Below are positions 52,514 to 61,482 of a stretch of DNA of 64,000 nucleotides, piece after piece; position 1 is the stretch's first letter; the number at the start of each line of letters is the position of its first letter. The DNA comes from CAZFHA01 sp964518595 (GTDB taxonomy: Bacteria > Bacillota > Clostridia > Saccharofermentanales > Saccharofermentanaceae): the NCBI GenBank assembly GCA_964518595.1, contig CAZFHA010000015.1, positions 1 through 64,000 of the forward strand, given 5' to 3'. The translations under genes and the position numbers were made by a program. The notes under the pieces are model-generated. The model was not told where the DNA came from and did not search any database. It saw nothing but the letters and a program-made list of their open reading frames with translations.

Positions 52514-55159
52514 TTAGTCTGTCACTAATAGATGCACCGGTCCAAGTAAACCATTTACTTGCTCTTGGGCTTTAAGCACCTTTCGCTCTGGTTCAAAGGT
52601 TAACTTGTCTTCACGCAGAAGATTTAGGCGATTGCCAACATAAGGCCAGTTGGAAAGCTGGTTATCTAGCTTCTGGGGCTCAGCAAGAGGGTTCAGAGCC
52701 CCATTAATCATCGTGCCAAAAACTTCAAGGTGAATTTGATTCCTTCCCATTTTTAGTTTAGCACTAATATCGAGCCTAAAAGGCGGTAGCCAGAGATCGG
52801 CACAAAATTCGCCATTAACATAGACACGTAAGGCAGATTCCACTTGACCCAAATCTAATAGCATTTTTCCCGATATAGTATCTATTTCAATTTCGGTCTC
52901 GTAGATGCCACAGCCGCTAAAATAGGGATCTAGCTTTTGCCAGCCCTCTAAGCTACTGAGGGTATAATCCTGTTTTCCAAGCTTTAGCTGCCAATGGGTA
53001 AGTTTTTTAATGACGGTATCTGCTTTCTTGGTATTTTCTGAGATGTTGGTACTTTGTTCGCTTTGATTGCCGGCAGCAGAAAAAACCAAAAAAAGCGAAC
53101 GGTAGGGAGGAAAGGTAAGCCTTATTTTCCCGCCCTTTTCTTGGCACTCTAGGTTGGGCGCGACTATTTCTTGGCCACTTTCGGCACAAAAAATGCGAGG
53201 GGTAGTAGTTTGGGATTTAAATAAAATTGTACTGGTTACTTCATGTTCGGAAATGTTAGTAAAGAAATAATAATCATGATTCTTATCTCGTCTGTGTACG
53301 TAACCAACTTCCTCAGAATGGGAAATCTTAACATCTGGCTGCCATACCTGATTTAAGGTATTTATCAGCTCTTCATGTCGGTTTGACGTGAGTTTAGCAC
53401 GTCCCGATTCAAATAAGCTTTTCATAATGGCAGAGACTTTTTCTTGATTTTCTATACGGTCAAGATACCCAGTACTTTGACGGGGAAAATCCTCAGCGGC
53501 GATAAGAATACCCCCGGCTTCAATAAACCTAGCTAAGGCTTCGGCACTGGCTACCGGTAGGCGCTTACAGCCAATTAACAGGATAACCTTATAAGGAATT
53601 TCTGTCTGAAGCTTTTTATCATTGATATAAGTAAACCAGTAGCCGGCTTTCTGAATTCGATCAACGGCCTCAGTATCAAGGTGCTCTTCTAATTTCATTG
53701 CCATATGCAGATCGCTTAAGGGATTGTCAGACCAAATATCGCTTTGGGGCAGGTAAATGCCAACTTCACAATAGAGCTCTCCCCTGCGCAAAAATTCGCT
53801 GACGCGCTGGATATACTTACCTAAATGTTTATAGAGCGGCCACCAAGGCTGATTGTGATTCAGATGACAAGAGGCATAGAAAGGTAGTCCCATCGCTCCA
53901 TCTTCAGGAGCGCTATAGGCATAGCCATGATTGACTATGGCATTAATTCCATCCACAAAAACAGCGTCGACGGCAGCCTTCAAATTAACTAGTTTTTCGG
54001 TAAAACGAGGCTTGACCAGCCAGGTAAAGGTCTCATTACTTACAATCGGTCGGTGGTATAAATAGGCCGCCGAAACTGCCAAGCGCCGGTGAATTGTATT
54101 TACTTTTAATTTGCGCTGGTCGCCAAAAGTTTCACCTTCAGGAATATCTGCCACACCATAGGCCTCTAAAATATCCCCCCAAGTACCATGGGCTTGGATT
54201 CGAGATGAGACTTTTGATTCGTGACATAGCTCGGTAAAGCGGGTAAAGAAGTTTTCCAGTGTTAACTCGCTCATGGTTAGAAAATAGTCGTAACGGATAG
54301 CTTTTGTGTCTTCTCCCATATCACCCCAGAGAGCATAGATCCAAGGGGTTAGATCATAACCACGGCGTTTCTTAAATTCATTTAAAAGTAAAGGACTCCA
54401 GTTATGCCCCTCAACCTCAATAGAATCGCAAAACAAACTATTGCAGGGAACGAGATCAGTTATGGGTTTAACCATGTCAGCCCAAAAGTTATTGAGTGCC
54501 GCCGCGCTACAATGATCGATTACCAAACCCTCGGCATTTCTTGAGGGCTTTCCCACGTGGTTTTGATGGAGTTGCACCACGAAAAATACTAGTTTCCAGG
54601 AGCCTTCGGGAATTTCAATGGGCAGTAGTTCTTCCCCCCAAGGCCAACCAAAAAGATATTTAGTAACGACCTTTGAAGTGATATCCAAAACCGTTTCCGG
54701 TAGCATCTGGCTTTTTTCAATTTTGCCTAAGGTTGCTGCCACTACCTGACCGGCAAAACGGGTAGTAAAGTCAAACTGAAAATTTGTCGGTCCTTCTATA
54801 TCAATAGTATAGGGAACCACCTGCTGCATAGCATCTTCTGGTGATACCCCCGGACCACCAAAGGGCCAGCTGGAACCTGGGGTAAAATCAAACCACATCC
54901 CTCGCTTCTCACATTCAGCAGCAGTGAATTTTAGCATCTCGAGAAATGCAGGCGATAGATATTCTATATTTTTGACTTCACCATCCGGCTTTACTGGATA
55001 GAGGATTTGCAGTTCAACACCGCCAATATTTGCTTCAAGCATAAAGTCCAGCTCGCGAACAATTTCAGTTTTGTCCACCGCGCAACCATACCACCACCAA
55101 CGGGTAGCACCCTTAGATTTTGTATCTGGATTAAGGATAAGCTGCTGAAAATCTTCCAT
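52514..55159 (-). CDS. GH106 alpha-L-rhamnosidase
   Basis: A protein of 881 aa with the GH106 plan: an N-terminal signature with RWWWYGCAVDKTEIVRELD and FTPGSSWPFGGPGVSPEDAM, a TIM-like core with CDSIEVEGHNWSPLLLNEF and SRIQAHGTWGD, YHRPIVSNETFTW, and a C-terminal beta-sandwich of the GH2 type. It lacks a signal peptide, unlike many Bacteroides GH106 enzymes, so it probably acts on imported rhamnosides. It is the last gene of the minus-strand importer/FadR operon. The ATG has GGAGATTG-type pairing upstream. Confidence 0.85.
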   Translation of the reverse strand: MEDFQQLILNPDTKSKGATRWWWYGCAVDKTEIVRELDFMLEANIGGVELQILYPVKPDGEVKNIEYLSPAFLEMLKFTAAECEKRGMWFDFTPGSSWPFGGPGVSPEDAMQQVVPYTIDIEGPTNFQFDFTTRFAGQVVAATLGKIEKSQMLPETVLDITSKVVTKYLFGWPWGEELLPIEIPEGSWKLVFFVVQLHQNHVGKPSRNAEGLVIDHCSAAALNNFWADMVKPITDLVPCNSLFCDSIEVEGHNWSPLLLNEFKKRRGYDLTPWIYALWGDMGEDTKAIRYDYFLTMSELTLENFFTRFTELCHESKVSSRIQAHGTWGDILEAYGVADIPEGETFGDQRKLKVNTIHRRLAVSAAYLYHRPIVSNETFTWLVKPRFTEKLVNLKAAVDAVFVDGINAIVNHGYAYSAPEDGAMGLPFYASCHLNHNQPWWPLYKHLGKYIQRVSEFLRRGELYCEVGIYLPQSDIWSDNPLSDLHMAMKLEEHLDTEAVDRIQKAGYWFTYINDKKLQTEIPYKVILLIGCKRLPVASAEALARFIEAGGILIAAEDFPRQSTGYLDRIENQEKVSAIMKSLFESGRAKLTSNRHEELINTLNQVWQPDVKISHSEEVGYVHRRDKNHDYYFFTNISEHEVTSTILFKSQTTTPRIFCAESGQEIVAPNLECQEKGGKIRLTFPPYRSLFLVFSAAGNQSEQSTNISENTKKADTVIKKLTHWQLKLGKQDYTLSSLEGWQKLDPYFSGCGIYETEIEIDTISGKMLLDLGQVESALRVYVNGEFCADLWLPPFRLDISAKLKMGRNQIHLEVFGTMINGALNPLAEPQKLDNQLSNWPYVGNRLNLLREDKLTFEPERKVLKAQEQVNGLLGPVHLLVTD

Positions 55160-55191
55160 GAAACAATCTCCTTCTGAGCAATTTAATTGAT

Positions 55192-55890
55192 TTATGTCTG
55201 TGAGATAGTATCTTTACCGGAGGCAAAGGCTAAAAACTTTACAGAATCTTTCATGACTTGCATCATATCAGCGGTGACAATCTGAGCCGCCTTCAAATCC
55301 CGACTTAGAATCGCTAAATAAATCAGCCGGTGATACTTAAGGGTGGCTGAAAACATGCCCGCCATCTCGGCGGCCCAGAATTTATAGTAGTTTTCGGATA
55401 TGCTGTCTATGACCTGCATGAAAATAGGATTATGGGTACTTTCATAGATTTTTTTGTGAAAGCGTAAGTCAGCGGCACTGGCTACTGTTGAACGCGTGTC
55501 TTGACGATCAGACTCCTCCATCTCCTCTAAGGCTGAACGAATATTCTCTACATCCTCGGTTGTCGCATATTGAATAGCTAAAGTAATTGCCCCAAGCTCA
55601 ATCATATGTCTAACATCAAGCATTTGTAGAACGGAATCCGCTCCAGTGACTAAAGGCAGGGCAATGGGAGGGGGATTTAGTTGATCAACATAAGTTCCCT
55701 TCCCTGCTAAGACCTTTACCAGCCTCATCCCTTCAAGCATTCGGAGCCCTTCTCGCAGGGAAGAACGGCCAACCTCTAATAGTTTTGTCAAGTCTTTCTC
55801 CGGTGGCAGCTTATCACCGGAGGCCAGACCATTAATTTGAATATACTGTTGTACTTTTTCCGCTGCGTGATGTGAATGATTTTTTTTCAT
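55192..55890 (-). CDS. FadR-family (GntR) transcriptional regulator
   Basis: A protein of 232 aa: GntR winged helix (about 8-75, GDKLPPEKDLTKLLEVGRSS, then LREGLRMLEGMRLV) and a C-terminal FCD domain with likely metal/ligand residues in DLRFHKKIYEST. It lies between the permease (8 nt) and GH106 (32 nt) genes and so is expressed with them. It probably represses its own operon through a site near 59161. It is a distant paralog of the 18014 regulator. Confidence 0.9.
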   Translation of the reverse strand: MKKNHSHHAAEKVQQYIQINGLASGDKLPPEKDLTKLLEVGRSSLREGLRMLEGMRLVKVLAGKGTYVDQLNPPPIALPLVTGADSVLQMLDVRHMIELGAITLAIQYATTEDVENIRSALEEMEESDRQDTRSTVASAADLRFHKKIYESTHNPIFMQVIDSISENYYKFWAAEMAGMFSATLKYHRLIYLAILSRDLKAAQIVTADMMQVMKDSVKFLAFASGKDTISQT

Positions 55891-55897
55891 GATAAAC

Positions 55898-56737
55898 CTA
55901 TTCTTTAACGGAACCCGAGGTTAAACCGTCGACAATAAATCTTTGTACAAAAACAAACATCAGTGCGGTAGGAATTAGCGCCAAAACACCTCCGGCCATA
56001 AGCTTGCCCCAGCTTACTCCCGACTTTCCTACCAAATTTTTAATGGCAACAGGGATCGTTGCCATATCAGGGGTATTTGTAAATACTGAGGCGGCAATTA
56101 ATTCATTCCAGGCACCAATAAAGGCAAAAACAAAGACGGCTACTATGCCGGGAAACATTACCGGAAAGACAATTTTAACTAAGCCCTGAAATTTTGTACA
56201 GCCGTCTACTCGGGCGGCTTCTTCTAGAGCAAGGGGAATGCGCTCGAAAAAACTACGCATTGTAATGAGGGAAAAGGGAATGTTAACCACTGTGTAAAAG
56301 ATGATGAGTCCCATGTAGGTGTTAATTAAACTTAGGTTAGAAAAAATAACATAAGTCGGTATTAATACCATGATGCCGGGAATCATTTGGGTAACCAAGA
56401 GAAATAAGAGAACGGAAAGTTTTCCCCGAAATTGAAAGCGCGCTAATCCATACCCGCCGAAGAGCGAAGCCATCAGCACAATAATAGCACTGCAAAGTGA
56501 GACAATAATACTGTTTTGGAGAGCCGTCCCATAGGCTAATTCCTTAAACAAATCAATGTAATTTTGAAAGGTCGGATCTAACGGAAAGTAGGTAAATCTC
56601 TGTACATCCGTTATTTCTACATGGGTCTTGAAGGAAGTAATAATCATTAAATAGAGGGGAAAAGTTACAAGTATAAAAAAGAACGCTAAAATGAGTATCC
56701 GACCTATGAGCGAAGGAACAGAAGAGCGGCGCATCAA
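55898..56737 (-). CDS. Sugar ABC transporter permease (MalG type)
   Basis: A protein of 279 aa with six membrane helices and the EAA loop EEAARVDGCTKFQGLVKIVFP near residue 175. The start overlaps the stop of the partner permease by 4 nt (ATGA type), so the two are translationally coupled. Confidence 0.93.
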   Translation of the reverse strand: MMRRSSVPSLIGRILILAFFFILVTFPLYLMIITSFKTHVEITDVQRFTYFPLDPTFQNYIDLFKELAYGTALQNSIIVSLCSAIIVLMASLFGGYGLARFQFRGKLSVLLFLLVTQMIPGIMVLIPTYVIFSNLSLINTYMGLIIFYTVVNIPFSLITMRSFFERIPLALEEAARVDGCTKFQGLVKIVFPVMFPGIVAVFVFAFIGAWNELIAASVFTNTPDMATIPVAIKNLVGKSGVSWGKLMAGGVLALIPTALMFVFVQRFIVDGLTSGSVKE

Positions 56738-57672
56738 AAATCACCTGCCTTGTTGTAGTTGCTAATTTTAAGGAAGAACACAGAGTAAACCAGTAAGATT
56801 ACCATGAGAAAGAGTCCTAAAGCCGCAGCTGAACTTAAATCATAAGTAGAGAAAGCTTTGCTATACATATAGGAAGGGAGGGTCTGAGAAGTCGAGGCCG
56901 GACCTCCTTGGGTTATAATGACAATTAAATCAAAGGAGTTAAAAATCCAGATGGTACGCAAGAGCAGTGAAATGATAATTGTTGGTTTGATAAAAGGCAG
57001 TGTAATGGCAAAAAAACTACGAATGCGCCCGCAGCCATCGGTTTCGGCTGATTCATAGATTTCCTTGGGAATAGACTGAAGAGCCGCCAGATACATAATT
57101 GCAAAGAAAGGGATTCCCATCCAAATCATCGCCACAATAACCACTAATAAAGACAGACCCGGGGTGCTAAGCCATGAGATACTTCCATCCACAATACCTC
57201 TATCACTAAGGAAACCCATAATGCCGGATTTTATCAGCAAATCATTAACCACTCCATACTCGCCATTAAAGGACCAGCGGAAGATTAAACCGACAACAAA
57301 ACTAGAAAAAGCCCAGGGTAAAAAGACGATGGACTGGTAGATCCCCCGGCCTTTGAAGGGGCGACGAAGAGCCAAGGCAAGGGTTAACCCTAATAAGAAT
57401 TGCCCCAAAACGGAAGATACAACATAAATCACGGAGTTTAGTGTGATCATGCCAATATAACTATCTGTAAATATCTTCTGGAAATTTTCAAGACCGACAA
57501 ATTCTGGGCTATCCATAGTTGTCATATTAACATTCTGAAAAGCCATGATTATGTTTTTGATCAGGGGGTAGCCAAAGGCTAAAAGTAGAACAACAATCGA
57601 TGGACCAATATAGAGATAGGGCTCACGCATTTTGGCACGAGTCAACTTATTCGTCTTGGGGGTGGTCTTCAT
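56734..57672 (-). CDS. Sugar ABC transporter permease (MalF type)
   Basis: A protein of 312 aa with six membrane helices and the EAA loop YESAETDGCGRIRSFFAITLP near residue 215. It follows the binding-protein gene after a strong stem-loop. The start has GGAGG upstream. Confidence 0.93.
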   Translation of the reverse strand: MKTTPKTNKLTRAKMREPYLYIGPSIVVLLLAFGYPLIKNIIMAFQNVNMTTMDSPEFVGLENFQKIFTDSYIGMITLNSVIYVVSSVLGQFLLGLTLALALRRPFKGRGIYQSIVFLPWAFSSFVVGLIFRWSFNGEYGVVNDLLIKSGIMGFLSDRGIVDGSISWLSTPGLSLLVVIVAMIWMGIPFFAIMYLAALQSIPKEIYESAETDGCGRIRSFFAITLPFIKPTIIISLLLRTIWIFNSFDLIVIITQGGPASTSQTLPSYMYSKAFSTYDLSSAAALGLFLMVILLVYSVFFLKISNYNKAGDF

Positions 57673-57697
57673 AACAAACCTCCATTTCTCTGGTTAA

Positions 57698-57732
57698 ACT
57701 ATTTCCGGCGCCTTTAGGGCGCCGGAAATAGT
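57698..57732 (-). other. 15-bp stem-loop between binding-protein and permease genes
   Basis: ACTATTTCCGGCGCC and its exact complement flank a 5-nt loop just after the binding-protein stop on the minus strand. It is the same arrangement as the hairpin at 45216 and probably limits readthrough or protects the upstream mRNA. Confidence 0.8.
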
Positions 57733-57734
57733 AA

Positions 57735-59093
57735 TTACTTCTTTTCAAGAATCTTAGCGTGATCGACTTTAGCATCAGGATGTTCTAGCAAGTAAGCTTT
57801 CATTCGCTTTTCAAGTTCAGCGGTAACGGTTTTTAACGCTTCCTCAGCTGAGACTTGACCCAGCAAATATTTTTGCATTTCTTCGTGCATCATTTGCTGA
57901 TGCATATCGGTAAAATCAAAGGGGCCTACATCTGCCGGCCTGGCAATGTTTGGGTTATTGAGCTGCTTTACAAAAGGAGCATAAGGGCCATCTTCACCAT
58001 AAGTTGGGTCATTAGCAACATCCTTTTGAACCGGAATGAGCCCGTTCATCTTACAGTATTCAATATTATTTTCAGGCTTAGCCATGAACTCAATAAGCTT
58101 CCAAGCGGTATCCGGGTCGGAACAGCTCTTGGAAATAGAGTAGGCATAAGAGGTTCCAAACATATTGTAGATCTTACCATCTTCGCTGGTTGGCATGGGC
58201 ATGACAGTCCATTGTTCCGGCTTCATTCTTTCCATACAAGTTTTAGCAACCTCAGAGTCATTTATGAGGGTACCGGTCAAACCACCGGTGAAATTATCCA
58301 CCATTTCCACGAAGCCCCAGTTGAGTGAGTCTTGAGGTGCATAGCCTTTTAAGTAGATATCATTCCATTTCTTATAGCCTTCGATAGACTTTTCATCATC
58401 GATTAAAATCGTACCATCGTCACTATAAAGGTCACCACCATGCATAGACTGTAAATAGATTTGCAAAGGATCAAAAGCACCCCGAGCTCCCCGGAAGGAC
58501 GCGCCGTAACGCTTCTTATCTTTATCGGTTAATTTAGCTACTAAGTCAAAATACTCATCATAGGTCCAGCTGTCTCCTAAGGTAACGCCGGCTTCCTCTG
58601 CCCAATCCTTGCGGACGAAGATCCCTTTGACCATAATCCCGTCGGGGACAATGTAATTATGTCCGTAGAGGGATTCATCCTGCTGCATCAGTAGCTGGGC
58701 AGCTTCCGTATAGGTATCTTTGGTAGGATCAAGGTATTTGTCCAAAGGAATAATCCAGCCAGCTGGGGCAAACTGTCCTACCCAACCGGGCCAGACATTG
58801 ATTACATCAGGAAGCTTATTGGAGCCACCCATAACGGTTAAACGATTGGCGGCGTCATCCCAAGGCACACTCTCATAAATAACCTTTACTCCGGATTCTT
58901 CTTCAAATTTTTTGAAAAGACCCTCGAAATAGGCTTGCCGAGCCGGGCTTGGGGAAACGTCGAGAAACCGTAACTGACCAGCTTTGGCAACTTCGCCCGA
59001 GCCTTGGGTACTGTTTCCTCCCTGATTGCAGGCTGCTAAGGTGGTTACCAGTAGCAGCGAGGCCAGAACAACACTGACTATTCTTTTGAACAT
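57735..59093 (-). CDS. Sugar ABC transporter substrate-binding lipoprotein
   Basis: A protein of 452 aa with a signal peptide ending TTLAAC (lipidated Cys22), a Gly/Ser-rich linker and a CUT1-type binding domain (RFLDVSPSPARQAYFEGLFK, LPDVINVWPGWVGQFAP). It is the first gene of the minus-strand operon binding protein, permease, permease, FadR regulator, GH106. The ATG has GGAGGATTG upstream. Confidence 0.93.
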   Translation of the reverse strand: MFKRIVSVVLASLLLVTTLAACNQGGNSTQGSGEVAKAGQLRFLDVSPSPARQAYFEGLFKKFEEESGVKVIYESVPWDDAANRLTVMGGSNKLPDVINVWPGWVGQFAPAGWIIPLDKYLDPTKDTYTEAAQLLMQQDESLYGHNYIVPDGIMVKGIFVRKDWAEEAGVTLGDSWTYDEYFDLVAKLTDKDKKRYGASFRGARGAFDPLQIYLQSMHGGDLYSDDGTILIDDEKSIEGYKKWNDIYLKGYAPQDSLNWGFVEMVDNFTGGLTGTLINDSEVAKTCMERMKPEQWTVMPMPTSEDGKIYNMFGTSYAYSISKSCSDPDTAWKLIEFMAKPENNIEYCKMNGLIPVQKDVANDPTYGEDGPYAPFVKQLNNPNIARPADVGPFDFTDMHQQMMHEEMQKYLLGQVSAEEALKTVTAELEKRMKAYLLEHPDAKVDHAKILEKK

Positions 59094-59160
59094 AAATCAA
59101 TCCTCCATCAACAGAATTCTTGTCCCTCAGTTGCTTTGTGCATTTGCTCAAAATAAATTA

Positions 59161-59212
59161 ACTTGTCTGATAGGTTTAAGTTATAGTATACAGAATGTTG
59201 GTAAAATGTAAA
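59161..59212 (-). promoter_or_regulatory. Promoter and candidate FadR operator of the GH106 operon
   Basis: On the minus strand: TTTACA (59212-59207), 18 nt, TACTAT (59188-59183), then an imperfect palindrome, on the plus strand ACTTGTCTGATAGGT (59161-59175), centred just downstream of the transcription start. The half-sites ACTTGTC and GATAGGT agree at 5 of 7 positions. Its length and GTC-N-GAT-like core suit FCD-type regulators, and the operon encodes one. Confidence 0.55.
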
Positions 59213-59231
59213 GATGTTTTTGTTGATATGT

Positions 59232-59293
59232 TCACAATGTACAAAATCAGAGGTATAATCATTCCTTAAAGTACAAAGGAAAGTGTTAACACA
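59232..59293 (+). promoter_or_regulatory. Promoter region of the Cys/Met PLP-enzyme gene
   Basis: TTCACA (59232-59237), 17 nt, TATAAT (59255-59260). A 10-bp palindrome GTGTTAACAC (59283-59292) lies 28 nt before the start codon and could be an operator. No SAM riboswitch or T-box is seen. Confidence 0.6.
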
Positions 59294-59320
59294 TCAGATG
59301 AGTTAACGTTGGTGCGAGAG

Positions 59321-60505
59321 ATGAATAACAAATACGATATAAATGAAGACCGAATGATTTTGTCTCACTATGCAGAAACTCCCGAATCAGCCTTCGGGGC
59401 GGTGGTTCCGCCTCTATACTTAAATAGTTTGCATGTATTTCAACGAGCGGCTGATTTTGCCAACTATGACAGCTTAGAACCGGACACATACATCTACGGA
59501 CGGGACGGAAACCCTACTGTTGAATTGGCTGAGAATAAGATTGCTGCTCTGGAGCGCGGAGAAAAAGCCCTGCTCTTTGCATCGGGTATGGCAGCGATCT
59601 CGACAGCGATTATGGCTGCCTGTCAGGTAGGAAGCCACATTATCTGTTTGCGTAATATTTATGGTCCGGTGAAGCAGTTTATTGAGGGTTACTGCATTCC
59701 CAGGCTAAGAATGACCGTAACCTATGTCAAAGGTTTAGAAACTGCTGAATTTATTGAGGCAGTTAAACCGGAAACTTCGCTAATCATCGTGGAGAGCCCT
59801 TCTACCTTTGTTTTTTCTCTGACCAACTTACGTGAATTAGCTGACTTCGCTCGATCCCGTGGTATTAAAACAATGATTGACAACACCTACTGTACACCGA
59901 TTTTTCAGAAACCTTTAGAGATGGGAATTGATATTGTTATGCACACCGCCTCGAAATATTTGGGCGGCCACAGTGATGTTATTGGTGGCGTGTTGGTTTC
60001 TAAAGATCAGGCTTTAATAGATGACATGAAAAAAACTTTACGACAGTGGTTTGGCGGAATTGCCGCACCTTTAGAGGGGTGGCTGATTCTGAGAGGAATG
60101 CGGACACTGGAGCTACGTCTCTTACGTCATCAGGAGACCGCTTTAGTTGTGGCTGAATTTTTAGAAAAACATGCCAAAGTTAAAAAGGTTTATTATCCAG
60201 GCCTTAAGAGTCATCCGCAGTATGATCTGATGAAAAGCCAGCAGCTAGGAAATAGCGGACTTCTTTCTTTCGAGTTAGATGCACCAGCTTCTCAGGCCCA
60301 AAAGCTGATTGATAATCTCAAAATTTTTCAAATTGGTTGCTCTTGGGGAGGGTTTGAAAGTCTTGCTTTGACACCTGTAATTAAAGAGAATCAAGAGGTG
60401 CTGGACTTTTTAGACTGTGGAAAAGGACTTATTCGTCTGCACTGTGGTTTAGAAGGTGCAGAGGATTTGCTGGCAGATCTAGAGACAGGATTAGCGACTC
60501 TGTAA
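59321..60505 (+). CDS. Cys/Met-metabolism PLP enzyme (methionine gamma-lyase or cystathionine lyase/synthase type)
   Basis: A protein of 394 aa of the trans-sulfuration PLP family. The PLP lysine is Lys212 in HTASKYLGGHSD. YIYGRDGNPTVELAENKIA and ALLFASGMAAIST are the usual N-terminal motifs, and IDNTYCTPIFQKPLEMGID the central one. Sequence alone does not separate methionine gamma-lyase from cystathionine gamma-lyase or gamma-synthase. The frame opens at TTG 59309, but ATG 59321 has the better GGTG pairing. It stands alone between sugar genes and mutM. Confidence 0.85.
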   Translation: MNNKYDINEDRMILSHYAETPESAFGAVVPPLYLNSLHVFQRAADFANYDSLEPDTYIYGRDGNPTVELAENKIAALERGEKALLFASGMAAISTAIMAACQVGSHIICLRNIYGPVKQFIEGYCIPRLRMTVTYVKGLETAEFIEAVKPETSLIIVESPSTFVFSLTNLRELADFARSRGIKTMIDNTYCTPIFQKPLEMGIDIVMHTASKYLGGHSDVIGGVLVSKDQALIDDMKKTLRQWFGGIAAPLEGWLILRGMRTLELRLLRHQETALVVAEFLEKHAKVKKVYYPGLKSHPQYDLMKSQQLGNSGLLSFELDAPASQAQKLIDNLKIFQIGCSWGGFESLALTPVIKENQEVLDFLDCGKGLIRLHCGLEGAEDLLADLETGLATL

Positions 60506-60559
60506 GTCAGCTTTTATGATAAACTAAGTTAATTACTTTAGGTTAAAAGAGGTGAAAGT

Positions 60560-61456
60560 ATGCCAGAACTTCCAGAGGTAGAGACCATCCGTCGAGGGCT
60601 TCAAAGGCTTTTGCCTGATAAGGTTGTAGAGACGGTTAGTTTTGATACAGCTAAAAGTTTTCCCAACACGGAGGAGCTGGTAGACAGAGCTTTATTGGGA
60701 AGCCGAATCTTGGCGGTTACCCGTCGGGGAAAGGCTCTGATAATAGCTTTAGAAACTAAAAATAAGGAAGCTTACGCTCTGGTGGTTCATCTTAAGATGA
60801 CCGGGCAAATGGTTTTTCGTGGTCAAGAAAACTGGGGGGGAGGACATCCCAGTGATAGCCTTTTGGCAAAGCTGCCGGATGCTTCTACCCGAGTGATTTT
60901 AACCTTTCAAGATCAGAGTCAGCTATTCTTTAACGATCAGAGAAAATTCGGCTGGATGCTACTTTTGCCTCAGAGTGAAGTGCAGGAACTTGCGTTTTTT
61001 AAGAAATTAGGGCCAGAGCCTCTGGACACGGAACTGTCTCAGCTGAAAGAAGAATTTTTGTCACGCATTCGCCGCCGTAAAAATACACCTATCAAGGCAG
61101 CGGTGTTGGATCAAGCTGTTGTGGCCGGCATCGGTAACATCTACGCTGATGAAGCACTTTTTGCAGCAGGGATTCACCCTCAAACCCATGTGATTGCCTT
61201 GACCGATGAAGAATTGATCTGCCTTCTAGAATCGGCTATTGCCGTAATGCGTTTGTCTATTGAACATGGTGGTTCTACGGATCGAAATTACATTGATGCG
61301 GAAGGTAACAGAGGAAGCTATTTAACCTTTGCCAAAGTCTTCCGTCGCCAAAATGAGCCCTGCTTAGCCTGTGGTAGCACTATCCAAAAGATCAGAGTTG
61401 CCGGACGAGGGACGCATATTTGTCCCGATTGTCAGGTTTTAAAGACCAAAGGCTAA
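60560..61456 (+). CDS. mutM: Formamidopyrimidine-DNA glycosylase
   Basis: A protein of 298 aa. It begins MPELPEVETI with the catalytic Pro2 and Glu3, has Lys58 in RRGKALII, the H2TH domain with GIGNIYADEALF, and ends with a four-cysteine zinc finger (CLACG ... CPDC). It excises 8-oxoguanine and nicks the abasic site. It is slightly longer than E. coli Fpg owing to an insertion near residues 90-105. The ATG follows AAGAGGTG at 7-nt spacing. Confidence 0.96.
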   Translation: MPELPEVETIRRGLQRLLPDKVVETVSFDTAKSFPNTEELVDRALLGSRILAVTRRGKALIIALETKNKEAYALVVHLKMTGQMVFRGQENWGGGHPSDSLLAKLPDASTRVILTFQDQSQLFFNDQRKFGWMLLLPQSEVQELAFFKKLGPEPLDTELSQLKEEFLSRIRRRKNTPIKAAVLDQAVVAGIGNIYADEALFAAGIHPQTHVIALTDEELICLLESAIAVMRLSIEHGGSTDRNYIDAEGNRGSYLTFAKVFRRQNEPCLACGSTIQKIRVAGRGTHICPDCQVLKTKG

Positions 61457-61482
61457 AGTAGTAGAGATAGCATAGGAGTGCA

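Noticed and set aside
57855..58328. 157-codon plus-strand ORF inside the minus-strand binding-protein gene
   Set aside because: It is an antisense shadow of a clear lipoprotein gene and has no family resemblance.
59094..59320. SAM riboswitch or T-box before the Cys/Met PLP enzyme
   Set aside because: No conserved riboswitch core or T-box sequence is visible; only a promoter and a short palindrome are present.
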